NCBI GenBank assembly: GCA_035048815.1
Contig: JAUCBN010000042.1
Span: 1,178,001 to 1,242,000 of the forward strand
Direction: 5' to 3'
DNA: 64,000 bases
Source: Abelmoschus esculentus
Lineage: Eukaryota > Streptophyta > Magnoliopsida > Malvales > Malvaceae
The position numbers and the translations under genes are program-made. The notes beneath the pieces were generated by a model. The model worked only from the letters and a program-made list of their open reading frames with translations. It did no database searches and was not told where the DNA came from. Positions 39,301 through 49,700 of the stretch are shown here, in pieces; the first letter of the stretch is position 1; the number at the start of each line of letters is the position of its first letter.

Positions 39301-40507
39301 TTCCACATTCCAAACCACTTCACATAGTTCTTCAAAAGTGGCAGTCGACGTGCCTGAGAAAAATTAGTCCAGTTCATCATTCTGAACTACAGGAAAGTTT
39401 TTCCTAAAAGGGTTACATTATACGCGGATAACTGATAGATGGAGAGGGGAAAAGAAATCAGATACCTAATACACGAAAAATGTTCGTTTTCATCAATTTA
39501 AAATGATAACTTTTATTTATATTTCCAGGAACAACAACAAAAACTCTAGATTTATCTCAGTCCCATTATTATCAGTCATCTGCTAGACCAAGATTACAAA
39601 TCCAGCGACTAGGAACATATTTCATGTATAAATCTAATGGCAAAAGGTGCTTGCTGTCAGATTAATTAATCAAATCTAATCTGCCAACACAATAAAGGCA
39701 GGTAATGTTTTTAAGTCAATAGGACACAAAAACATAGGACTGACACTTACCTCTCTTTGCAGACGTGACCGGGGATCTTGTCAAAAGATTATGAGTGCCA
39801 ACACAAAGATTAAATCTGAACACATTCCCAAGGGGCGTATGGTAGCAAGGAAACCTGCTTCAAAGTATAAGCAATAGTTAATCTGGAAACAGAGAGAAGA
39901 GAACAGAAGCAAAGGTGATTGGGATTTTAAAATGAAAAAAACACATTTAAATCCAGTAGCATTCATGGTTTTCAACCATGCCCGAAATGTATTCTGCAAC
40001 TTTCTAAAATAATATACATATATCTTTTACATTTTGCATGTAGAACAATCAGATTTCCTAGTATCATGTTCATTAGAGCACCATTAGTATCACAGACTAC
40101 AACTTTGTAGGCTTTGGATTTACATACGGCATATTTGCAAGAATGAGGTCAGGGCTAATATGTGGATATCGATACCCAAAAGATGCATATCAGCTACTTC
40201 TACCGTTCAATAAAGCTATCCAACTAATTATGTGTGAAAACACCTATGAAAAAACTAAAGAAACCCAAAAGAAGCATAGTCAATTAAACAAAAGCACCCA
40301 CCTTTCACAGCTTTAGAAAAAACCCATACATCCTTATCCTTAAAGAAAGAGAAAACAAATAAACATTGGGGGAAAAATGGAAACCAAGTTCAAGTAAAGC
40401 TGCACGTACGGTGATAAAGACTTAAAGGAACGAATCAGACATGATGGAGTTCGTGAAGAGAAAATAGAACACGGCCGAGGCCGAGGCCAAGCTTCTAAGA
40501 CATCCAT
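33360..40507 (-). CDS. Chloroplast ribonuclease E/G-like endonuclease
   Basis: Fourteen exons (minus): 40410-40507, 39751-39854, 39172-39353, 38418-38667, 37252-38330, 36840-37157, 36665-36706, 36234-36358, 35443-35590, 34920-34992, 34393-34505, 34078-34197, 33760-33915, 33360-33539. They join in frame to 995 aa (Arabidopsis RNE about 1001). The N-terminal region is Ser/Arg/Pro-rich, like a plastid transit peptide. A CBM20 starch-binding domain follows (about 72-185), then an acidic linker, then the RNase E/G catalytic core from about 327. Catalytic Asp are at D754 (SIDVNGGH) and D799 (VVDFID), matching E. coli D303 and D346; the zinc-link C857-x2-C860 precedes HGTG. RNE cuts polycistronic and precursor plastid RNAs. 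I chose MDVLEAW (40507) because it matches the Arabidopsis start; MLHF at 40543 would add 12 residues. The acceptor at 38331-38332 keeps the frame; one 11 nt upstream of it would not. Confidence 0.92.
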
Positions 40508-40783
40508 GACAGTAGAGTGGTGAAGGTCAGTGAAGTGAAGCATGGGATAAGCTCCAAAGCGGGTAAATTTGAGAAGACGACAAGGGCAGTTTCGTCATTC
40601 GGGAGGGCGTGGAGGTTCAGTGTTTGAAGCTTGAGACGAAGATAAATGGATGGATAAAAGGTTTTTCTTTTTTCTTTTTTTTCCTTTTTTACATACGAGG
40701 GATTCTTTCGAATTGTACCGTTTGTCACGTGTGTACTTCTCGCACGTGAGACTTCATTGTCAATGAAATCAGGATGAAAAAGG

Positions 40784-41044
40784 ATAAAATACATAAATGG
40801 TTGTTAAACTATGTTTAAATGATTATTTGGTCATTAAACTTTCAAAAGTTAAAAAATAATCATCAAACTTTTAATTCAGTTGTAACATTTTCTCTATTAG
40901 TGATAAATTTTAGATGAAATTGATAAGTTTAAATATCATTTTAAAATATTTCAATAAGAATATATGCATCATTTTATTATTTTAAAAAATTAATAATCAA
41001 AAATATTTTAACATAATTTAATGATTATTTATGTATTTTGTGCC
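40784..41044. mobile_element. Probable MITE, about 260 bp
   Basis: The left end (AAAATACATAAATGGTTGTT) and the reversed right end (AAAATACATAAATAATCATT) match over roughly 45 bp with gaps. The body is AT-rich and non-coding. Target duplication is unclear. Confidence 0.5.
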
Positions 41045-41163
41045 TAAAAAATTTGTCAACGAGTTTAGTATCCAAGAACTAAAACATAACGGTATGTCAA
41101 ACTGTAATGTTATAGCATAGTGCAAGAACAAATGTTTTTCTCGAGATGTAGAGTTTTTCGAAT

Positions 41164-41396
41164 GTGTTTAACGAAAAATTATAAGGTGAACTCTGTTCAT
41201 CACATCATCCATGGTCTCAATTAATTATGACTGTTGATTTTAATTTTTTTTTCAAGTGAATCATCACCTCTTTCTTACATAGATTTAGTGGGTGGATAGT
41301 TATTTAGGTGGTTATTTAAAGATCAACAGTCCTGATTGCTTGGACCATGGATGACGTGGTGAACAGGGTTTACCTAATAATCTCTCGTGTTTAACG
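41164..41396. mobile_element. Mutator-like MITE with 9-10 bp target duplication
   Basis: GTGTTTAACG occurs at 41164-41173 and at 41387-41396. Between them lie about 213 bp whose ends are inverted repeats of about 80 bp, sharing TGTTCAYCACRTCATCCATG and GACTGTTGATYTT. A 9-10 bp direct repeat and long terminal inverted repeats are the signature of Mutator-like elements. The core is non-coding. Confidence 0.8.
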
Positions 41397-42254
41397 GAGG
41401 TACAACATGTATCAAGGTCAGATTTTACGTGCTATTCAAATCGAATGAAAAAATTAAAATTAACTGAATAAATTAATGATATTATATAAGATTTCGATTC
41501 AAGAAGATGATTTTCAGGTGAACCCGAAAAAAATCAATCATCCATTAGAGTACAGAACAAAAGTGAATTTTAATAAGCAAAAGGGAGAACCTGATAATCT
41601 ACGAGAAAACCATTATTCATTGGAATTAGAGTAAAAAACAGTAATATTTGTTTTAAAATATAATCTCCTACTCAAACACATGAGCTCTAAGAATAACAAT
41701 TGTTTCTTTAACCATTTGGACTAGAGAGGTTCATACATTTATTTAAATATACTTAAATATTATAACCTTTGAGTTAATAATAGATATTCAAAATATTGTA
41801 ACAATAATGGTGTTAATTAAGTTATTTTTTATAGTGATTAATATTTAATTAATTGATCACTAATTTAGATGAGAGTATAAATATTTATTATGAGACAACT
41901 CTTTTGATGTATTTTATTATATTTGTAGTTCTAAAATTAAAAAATATATATTTCTCGTATTATTTTTAAAATATAAAATATATTTAGTACATTAATGTAA
42001 AAAAATTATTTTTTAAGTGATTTAATTTAATATATAAAGATTTAATTTAAAGTTTAAAATTTTAGATTATAGAATTTAAATTTTAAGAGTTATATAATTC
42101 ATTTCGGCACATTTACTCAAATAGTCAACAGGCGGCATTTAAGAGTTTTTTTTTTATATAATTATTTAATATATAAATTGTTAGTGATTAGGGTATCCAT
42201 TGGGTCTCACGTGATACACGTGATACTTGTTCATTGAATCAATCGAATAGTACT

Positions 42255-42367
42255 TGGGCTTAAGAATGATTAGGCCCAGGAAAATACAAGGGCCCAAACG
42301 CAGAAATTAAGAAGCAGCAACAAGGACCCTGTTCTGCTTCCTATTTCTGTCTATGTAATTAGGGTTT
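42255..42367 (+). promoter_or_regulatory. Site II elements and telo-box upstream of RRP15
   Basis: TGGGCT at 42255-42260, GGCCCA (reverse TGGGCC) at 42273-42278 and 42291-42296, and TTAGGGTTT (reverse telo-box AAACCCTAA) at 42359-42367. Site II motifs with a telo-box are typical of plant ribosomal-protein and ribosome-biogenesis promoters, bound by TCP and telo-box proteins. They sit 80-192 bp ahead of the RRP15 start codon. Confidence 0.7.
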
Positions 42368-42446
42368 TTAAGGGTTTTTTTTGTAGTTTCTCATACTTTA
42401 CCATCCTTCCGTCTTGGGTATTCCTTTTGGTGAAAGGAAGAAGACG

Positions 42447-45350
42447 ATGATAACAATGGAGGAAGGCGGAGTTGCAGATGGGAAAAGGAAAAGAAATACA
42501 GGTAAAAAGAAAGGTAACAAAGCCAAGAATAAGAAGCTTAAGATGTTGGAGGGTAAAGGAAAAAAGTTCAGAGTAAGTAAAAAAATGAGAAACCTGTTTG
42601 AAAAACGAGCCCGTGACTACAATTCCGATGATGACGAGGAGGAGGAGGATAAGGAAAACACAGCGGCGGAGGCAGTTCCAAACGGTACCCGGAGGGGCGG
42701 CGATGGCGGTAATTCCTCAGAAGGAAGTGATGATTCTGAAAGAGAACAAGAAGAAGAAGGTGAAATTGAAACTGGGATTACGTTTACAGAAGGTGTTAGG
42801 GCTTTCAGGTTGGCATTTAAAAACATTATAAAGAAGAACGTTGCTAATGATTCATTGGTAAAGCTGGTTTCTGAACTCGGGTCTTTTTCGTTTCAGAAGG
42901 AAAATTGTGTTTATTTTTATTGATTTTTTTTCATTGTTATAGGGTCCCGTGTTATCTGGTCATAAGCAACTTATTGCAAAGAAGTTAGCTGAAGAGGAAG
43001 CTGAAAGGAAAGTTAAGGGAGAAGCTAAGAAAGAAAAACACTTGGTAATTGCCTTCAAATTTGCAAAATGTATTACTATAGCGTTGTTTTTGTATACTGT
43101 TTTATTTATGATATGTGTTATTAATGTTACAGATTGCGGAGAAGGGACATGTGAAGCCTGAAAATTACTTGGATACACATGACAAGTTTCTGATAGGGAT
43201 TGCTACCAAAGGAGGTAATGTATTTTTAGACCATATATTCATTGATTTAATGTTATATAAAAACTTGATTTGTTGCTTATTTCTTCCCATGCTAACTATG
43301 TTGTTTGTTTGTATTTCTGGGTATTTCAGTGGTGAAGTTATTCAATGCTGTAAGTTGTTTTATGAATGCTGATCACTTTTTCAAAGTTCCTGCTTCATCT
43401 GTTTGATGATTAGTTATTACTATCAAGTCTCAGTGTAATCTTTGTTGTTTGGTGTATCATGTAGGTGAACAAAGCACAAAAGGCGCAGAAAGGATTGGAC
43501 CCTTCAAGGTCTAAAGATGCAAAAGGTGTGTTTATATCTCTATGTCTATAAGTTTTATATTGAACATTTGAAAGCAAATTCCGTGGACTATGTGACATAT
43601 GTAACCGTGCTTTGTTTAGTATCCTGACTACCAGTCAAATCTTTCTCTGAATTTGTTGCCCTGTTTTTGGAACTTGACATTTTGAATAACTTGAAATTCT
43701 TTTTATTGGCTTTTTGCTCATCCAAAACTTCAACTGCTTCCACAGTTATCTCTAATAACTTTATCACCAAAGAATCATCTCATATATTTGTTGCTCAATA
43801 TTCACAATATCCTTTTTTACATATGCATGTGCTTACATGAAAGCCTTTTGTATATGATGCCACTTCTATCTGATGAGATGGTAAGTACTTCATTCTTTCA
43901 AAAGCCGTTGGTTAAAGTATAATCAATAGTTCTAGAAATTCATGGAAATATACTGTCTCTTTCTCTTATATGTGCACGGCAAATTCTGATCAATTGGTTC
44001 TTAGGTATTGTCCTTTTACAAACTATATTTTCTGTTTTATTTTCTATCATGTTGTACAGATGAAAAGATTAAATGGATTTATCATAAAATATTTGTCTAT
44101 AAATTCCTAGGTTTAGAGGTGTGAATATGGTGTAGATTCTTCACATGTGAATGCTAATTTTCATGGTACTTAACATATGCCACTTCTACAAGATTTTGCA
44201 TCTGTATAACCCTTAAAGGCCTGCTACTTCCCCACTTCCAGTTTTCTGACTACATTTTATGCATCCTGCTAGTGATAAGGAAGCGGAGGAAAGAAGCCTT
44301 CTTTTCAGAGCTAGGAAAGACATCATTGCCTGCACAAGACTCTTCCAGCAAGGTTGGTTATTTTCTCAACTATTTCACTAGTTCCTTGTATTGTGATATA
44401 TCACACCATACTATCCCCCTTTTTCCTTTCCACTTTGGGTGTTGTTATGGTTGTTGTACTTGGCTTTGGCATATATGTCTATGATCTTGTGCATGTTAAG
44501 CTACTCAATGGATAGGTCATTTGCTCATAATTAGCTGGGAACCTCACATTGAATCAGTGTTGCCAAGGTGTGCGCCTAGGCAACAAAAAACCCTCGATCT
44601 GGTCCTCTTGGGGAAGGGGATCTGGTGCGCAATTGCTACACCTATGTGTGCTTTTTTGCAAGGCGATAGGCATGAAAAAAGTCTGCTTGATTGAAGTTCT
44701 CTTTAATTTATTTTATTGTTCACTTTTTTTTCATTAGATAGACAAGAAAGGAATAGTATTTAATTCTTTACTTCTCAATATTTGATTATTCAACAGAGAG
44801 AACCTTAAGAAAACAATAATAGAAAATACAAGTTATCTTGCACTTAAGCTAGCATGTTTTTCCCCTTGTGCTTGAGGCAACATAAGGATTCTAACGTCCA
44901 AAATGCACTTGTGCCCCTGACAACACTGCATTTAATCCCTTTTTAGTTTTTATTTGGGTTCTTTGTAATTTTTTTACTTTAATTGCTTATGAAGTTTTAT
45001 GACATGCAGGGTAATACATCGTCGGATCCTAGGAGTGACGAAGGACCTGCTTGGGCCCCATTGCGTGATAACTACATGCTAACAAATCCTAAGATGAAGG
45101 ACTGGGATAAAATGGCGGTAAGAATGTTAAAGTTTTTGATTTTTACATAAGTCGTGTCCCTCTTTTTCTCTAGCAGACACCGACATTAGATTCACTCATG
45201 CCTTTTCAACTTGAGGCATAGATTGCATGCACTTACCTCTTTGATCTGAGTAACAAGTTTTTTTCTTCTTCTGCTATTTGTTTACAGGACTCGACAATAG
45301 TTGATGATGTTGGAAGGATGTCTGAAGATAGTGGTTCAGATGATGATTGA
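42447..45350 (+). CDS. Ribosomal RNA-processing protein RRP15
   Basis: Eight exons: 42447-42857, 42943-43044, 43133-43214, 43330-43349, 43465-43525, 44273-44352, 45010-45117, 45288-45350; 308 aa. The N-terminal third is lysine-rich (a likely nuclear/nucleolar signal) and is followed by an acidic Asp/Glu/Ser run. The conserved RRP15 region then begins at about residue 112 (EGVRAFRLAFKNIIKK, GPVLSGHKQL, KLAEEEAERK) and extends to VVKLFNAVNKAQKAQKG. The C-terminus is acidic (SEDSGSDDD). Yeast Rrp15 is a pre-60S factor needed for 27S pre-rRNA processing. Exon 4 is only 20 nt, yet it encodes VVKLFNA, the most conserved motif. The first ATG (42447) was chosen; a second (42456) is in better context and would remove three residues. 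The promoter motifs upstream fit the role. Confidence 0.88.
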
Positions 45351-45913
45351 AGTTCTTTGTTCTTCCTGGCCATGATGTAACCGGCAGAACCTGATTTTAC
45401 TCATTTTTTTAGCTGGGAACTATTGTAATCAAACCAGAATTCCAATATGTATTTTGTTTTAGTTAAATCATAAACATAAAATTTTGATACATATTAACAT
45501 CATATGTCCGCATATAGCAACCAGGATTTGTCTCTCAGAATATCAACAGGGATAGGGTTGTTACCCGCTGTTTTTCACTAGGAAAGCTCCATTACGTTTA
45601 GCAAAGAAGCCAATGAAAATGCACTGATTCACTGCAAAAGAAGCGGAGTTTTTGAGAAGAAATGTTTAAGGTGAGATGGTAACCTTCTTTCTAGCCTAGT
45701 GTTCTGTTTAAGGAACAAGAGTAGCTTTTGCTATCTATCTTTCGATTTGTACTGATATTTTAAGTATGAGTCTGATTAATCATATCATTTATGATTTCAT
45801 ATATTAAAAATTAATCTTTTTTTTCCTATATCACTAATCATTTACAATTAACTTCTAAGTAATCAATCATTTCACATTTACATTATATAAAAAAAGTTAA
45901 ATAGATTTATTGT

Positions 45914-46000
45914 TTGGCCTAATGGTCAAAGATGCTCATCATGTCCCATCTTGTATGGGTTTAAATCTCGGCATGAGAAAAAAGTTCTCTCTCTACTTAG
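45914..46000 (+). mobile_element. tRNA-like SINE head
   Basis: TTGGCCTAATGG (45914-45925) fits a pol III A-box and GGGTTTAAATCTC (45957-45969) fits a B-box, with about 31 bp between. No full tRNA cloverleaf can be folded, so a SINE or decayed tRNA gene is more likely than a working tRNA. Confidence 0.5.
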
Positions 46001-46600
46001 TAAAAAATGTTAAAATTTATTTTAAAAAAAATATGTGTAAAAGATGAATGACCTAATTAATTTTTAATAACCGAGTATACAACACATGTAAAAAAATGTG
46101 TAAAAAAATGTGTTTTATTTACATTATGCAAAAAAAATCTTATGTACGACTAGAGTTAGTATGAATTAGTTAGGACGAAATCTTGAAAACCGAAGGTCAA
46201 CAATAAAAAGATACAATGAGGAAGAAAAAATAATTCGAACATAAATTTGTCAAAATGAAATAAAATTTATTCAAAATATTAAGAATTTTTCTATATGATT
46301 CTGAATATCGAGGATTTTTTGAATTATTTTAAATTAGAATTAAAATTGATAAAATATATAAATTTTATAAAATTAAAATTATTATTGTATGACGTTATAT
46401 CATCATTTATGTGAATGGTTAAATTTAATGACCGGTGATCAAAATAAAAAATTATAATATTAGTGATTATACTTGAAAAAAAATAAATTTAGTGACCAAA
46501 ATAGAAAATAGCTAATAGTTTGGTGACGAATTTTGTTTTGTATCCTAAAAATAAATAGTGGTCTGCCTGCGAATTTAAAATTTTCATTCCCAACGCGATA

Positions 46601-46608
46601 TTTCCCGC
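46601..46608 (+). promoter_or_regulatory. E2F-type site (TTTCCCGC) upstream of KNL1
   Basis: TTTCCCGC matches the E2F consensus TTTSSCGC and lies 102 bp upstream of the KNL1 ATG. E2F sites are typical of S/G2-phase genes, which fits a kinetochore protein. Confidence 0.55.
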
Positions 46609-46709
46609 ACAAAGCCACTGAAATACAAGAAAATCAAAATGCACTTCAATTCAAAACCCTAATTAGCAAATTATTTTTCATACTCTCTCGCTTCAATTGC
46701 TCAGCAAGA

Positions 46710-49700
46710 ATGGCATCTAAACTACCCGACGAACCACCGTGTGACACTCAGGGAACGGACGAAGAAACCATCGCCTTCAGGAAGAAACGCTTGCGGCGCG
46801 TTAGCTTCGCCGACCGCGAGATTACGTCAGTCCACATCTTCAATCGCGACGATGACTACGAGACCCCGCCAGATTCTACTCCGGAGCCAGCCAATGGACG
46901 GGGAAATGAAGTAATAGGCCTCTTTAAGGGTTTGGTGGATAGTGATGATGACGACGGCGACCTTTCGAGTGATAGAAAGTCGTTCTTTAGGCCGATGGAG
47001 ACGCCATCTCCTGGTGGAAGTAGTACAGTTGGATCTGCTACCTCTAATGATGGTCAGTTTGGGCTGCATTGTTAATTTTAGTAAGCATTTTTTTTGTTCG
47101 ACTAAATTTAGACTTTTCAGGTATGGTTTGTAAAGCAAAAAGCTTAAATTGCGAATTCAATGTAAAATCACATTCATGTCTTATATTTTTCAGTAATTAC
47201 AATTTACAAGTTAAGAATTTAGTTTTGGTGAATGGTGAAATCCTCTATTGCAATTTATTTATAACGATGTTGTTTGAAGATTAGTTATGTTTTCTTTTTT
47301 CCTTCATCTTTCAGTAGATATGATTTTTATTTTTAGCAATTTTCAGGGTCCGTTTAGTTGGTACTTATGCTGTTTTCCTTTTTGCTTTCACAATCAAAGA
47401 AGCAAATATTGTGTTTCAATACCAAAGTTAGACAATTTTGTTATACTTGGAGTTACATTTTCAATTATACCCTCATTTTAGATCAATTATTATGTTTTTT
47501 TTTTTTAATTTGCCTTTTGGCTTTATGTAAATTCTCTGAGCATGCAAGAAGGCATCAATCAAACAGATCCTTAAGTTTATATGGGAAATCCAATTATTTA
47601 AGCTAACAAATTGAACAGTTAATGCTGGTAATCTCCATGGATTTAAGTGTTTGTTCAAATGTCTTGTTGCAGAAGACAACTTTTTTGGACCTGTGTCAGC
47701 AGAGTTTATTCGGCCTGGTAGATTATCTGATTCAGCTGCTTCAGATGATAACCATGATATTACAATGGATTCGACAGCATTTTCGATGCATTTTCGTAGC
47801 ATTGCACGGTCAGAGTCGGGAGATCTCAATACTTCAACAGGAGTTCCTATGTCTTCTGAAGAGAAGACTCCTTTCCAAGCTATAACGTCTTCTGATCCGG
47901 AAAGTTTAATGGTATTAACAAAAGTGGGAAAGCTAAAGTCTCCCTCACCTGTACCTATTAATACATTTAGTGGTGGTAGAGATTCCAATGACATGAGTCT
48001 TGTTGGTGAAAGCATGCATAGGTATGATTATGGGAGGCTCTGTCCCACATTAGAAGCACTTTTGGCTGAAGACAGTGAACTTAGTGCCATCCCTCCTGAT
48101 TCTACCATTCCAAACTTATCAGCAATTGCTGTATCTCGTGGTAATGGTAATGACTGCATAGAACCTTCACATTTCGGTAATTCAGAGCTCTGCATACGTA
48201 ATAACAATGATATGTCTGGTAAGGGCTCTTTTATTGCTCAGAACAAACTGGTTGAGGCAACAAGTGCTTTAGCAACCACTCCTACTGCTCAGAGTATTCA
48301 CAACTGCTTGTCAAAATCAAAGGATGGTTCAGTTGCTGATGATTTTGTAGATCGTCAAACTCCTAATCAGCCGAACAAAGTGCGTTCTCCTATCAACTTG
48401 ATGTTATCTAGATTACTTTTCTCTATTTTTGGTAATTTTGTTCTTAATAATTTATTTTGGTAATTTCAATGAGCAAAGTATGCTCTAGTATCAATCTAAT
48501 TAGGGGTGAGCAAAGTCCTACTTGATTTGAAAAATCGATTAAATTATCAAATTTTCTAATTAAATAGTTCGAGTTATTCAAGTTTTTTTTTCTTTTCAAC
48601 TCAGATAAATGGTTTGAGTTATTCAAAGTCTGTTCTTGTGCATAGTTTTGATCAAGTCAATGATCGAAATTCCATACATGGTCTGATTGAGTTTATTTAA
48701 CTTTTTGCAACGGTTATAGGGCTCAGATGTTGGTTTTGAACGGCCATATTAGTACCATAACCTGTATAGCCTCTTTATATATATATATCCCAGACAAGTC
48801 CTATTTTTTTGTCTGAAATTCTTAACTCCCTCATTGTTTTTAAAACCACATGTTGATAGCTAAGAGTAGCGTACTTATTGTGACAGGTAAAAATTTATAG
48901 TATTGTGATAACAGCGAAAATTTTATGTGGGATTTTAAATCCATTGGTTTTTACCTTTTTATATGATTTTCCACTTAAAATTTGTGCGCTCATGTTATTG
49001 GCGATTTGTGATTTTTAAGTGGACTCTAAAGTTATGTGAAATTTTATGGTTATTGCTTTATCATGCTTAAATATAATTGAATATTTACTTTAACTCCAAT
49101 AAATTTATTTGACTTGACTTGATTCGGTAAAATTTCAAATCAAGTTTGGTTGACAACACAAAACTCATCAATTCAACTAATTTGAATCTTTTTCACTCAA
49201 TTCGACTTGACTTGATCAAGTGCTCATTAGTCACCCCTAAATCTAATGGTACATAGGATTGTTTTCTCAAGATTTTGATTATATTATTTTTAGTAAATTC
49301 AATTTGGTAATTTCAGTGAGTTGATTAATATGGGTTGTTGTAGCACGAAGGGATTCTTGCAGTTTTCATTTACTGTTCTTTTGGATCATAAGATAGGCAG
49401 AATTGTCTCGTTTTCTTTTCTTGAAATTTGGGATGCATTTTTGTTCTAACTAAAAATCTATGTTTCATCACAATGACATGTCATAGCTGCAACCATTTTG
49501 CACTTGTCAACTCATGAAGGGTTCTATGCCAGTTTTCACTGAGACAATTTCGTATATTTCCTCTGTAGACACCTTAGGTGGAGATATTATTCGACATTTG
49601 TACGCTTAATTGTTGTTTTGTAATTATACATGCATTTGACTGTGTTTTAGTTGTTTCAACTTCAGGGAGACAATGAGATTTCTGAAGTTTGGTTTGGAAC

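Larger units (their letters stand above)
40508..42446. other. Gap between divergent RNE and RRP15 genes
   Basis: It holds the RNE promoter side (about 40508-40780), two small MITEs (40784-41044 and 41164-41396), about 800 bp of AT-rich DNA with no gene, and the compact RRP15 promoter (42255-42446). Confidence 0.55.
45351..46709. other. Intergenic region between RRP15 and KNL1
   Basis: RRP15 3' UTR up to about 45480, then a tRNA-like SINE fragment (45914-46000), AT-rich DNA, and the KNL1 promoter with an E2F-type site at 46601. Confidence 0.5.

Noticed and set aside
40508..40543. Longer RNE start (MLHFTDLHHSTV)
   Set aside because: The internal MDVLEAW matches the Arabidopsis N-terminus; the extra 12 residues are unsupported.
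41164..41396. miRNA precursor
   Set aside because: The hairpin is flanked by a direct repeat and has transposon-like ends, so a MITE explains it better.
45914..46000. Functional tRNA gene
   Set aside because: A- and B-box-like segments are present but no acceptor stem or full cloverleaf could be formed.
46533..46709. N-terminal extension of KNL1
   Set aside because: It overlaps the E2F-type site and probable transcription start, and has no similarity to family N-termini.
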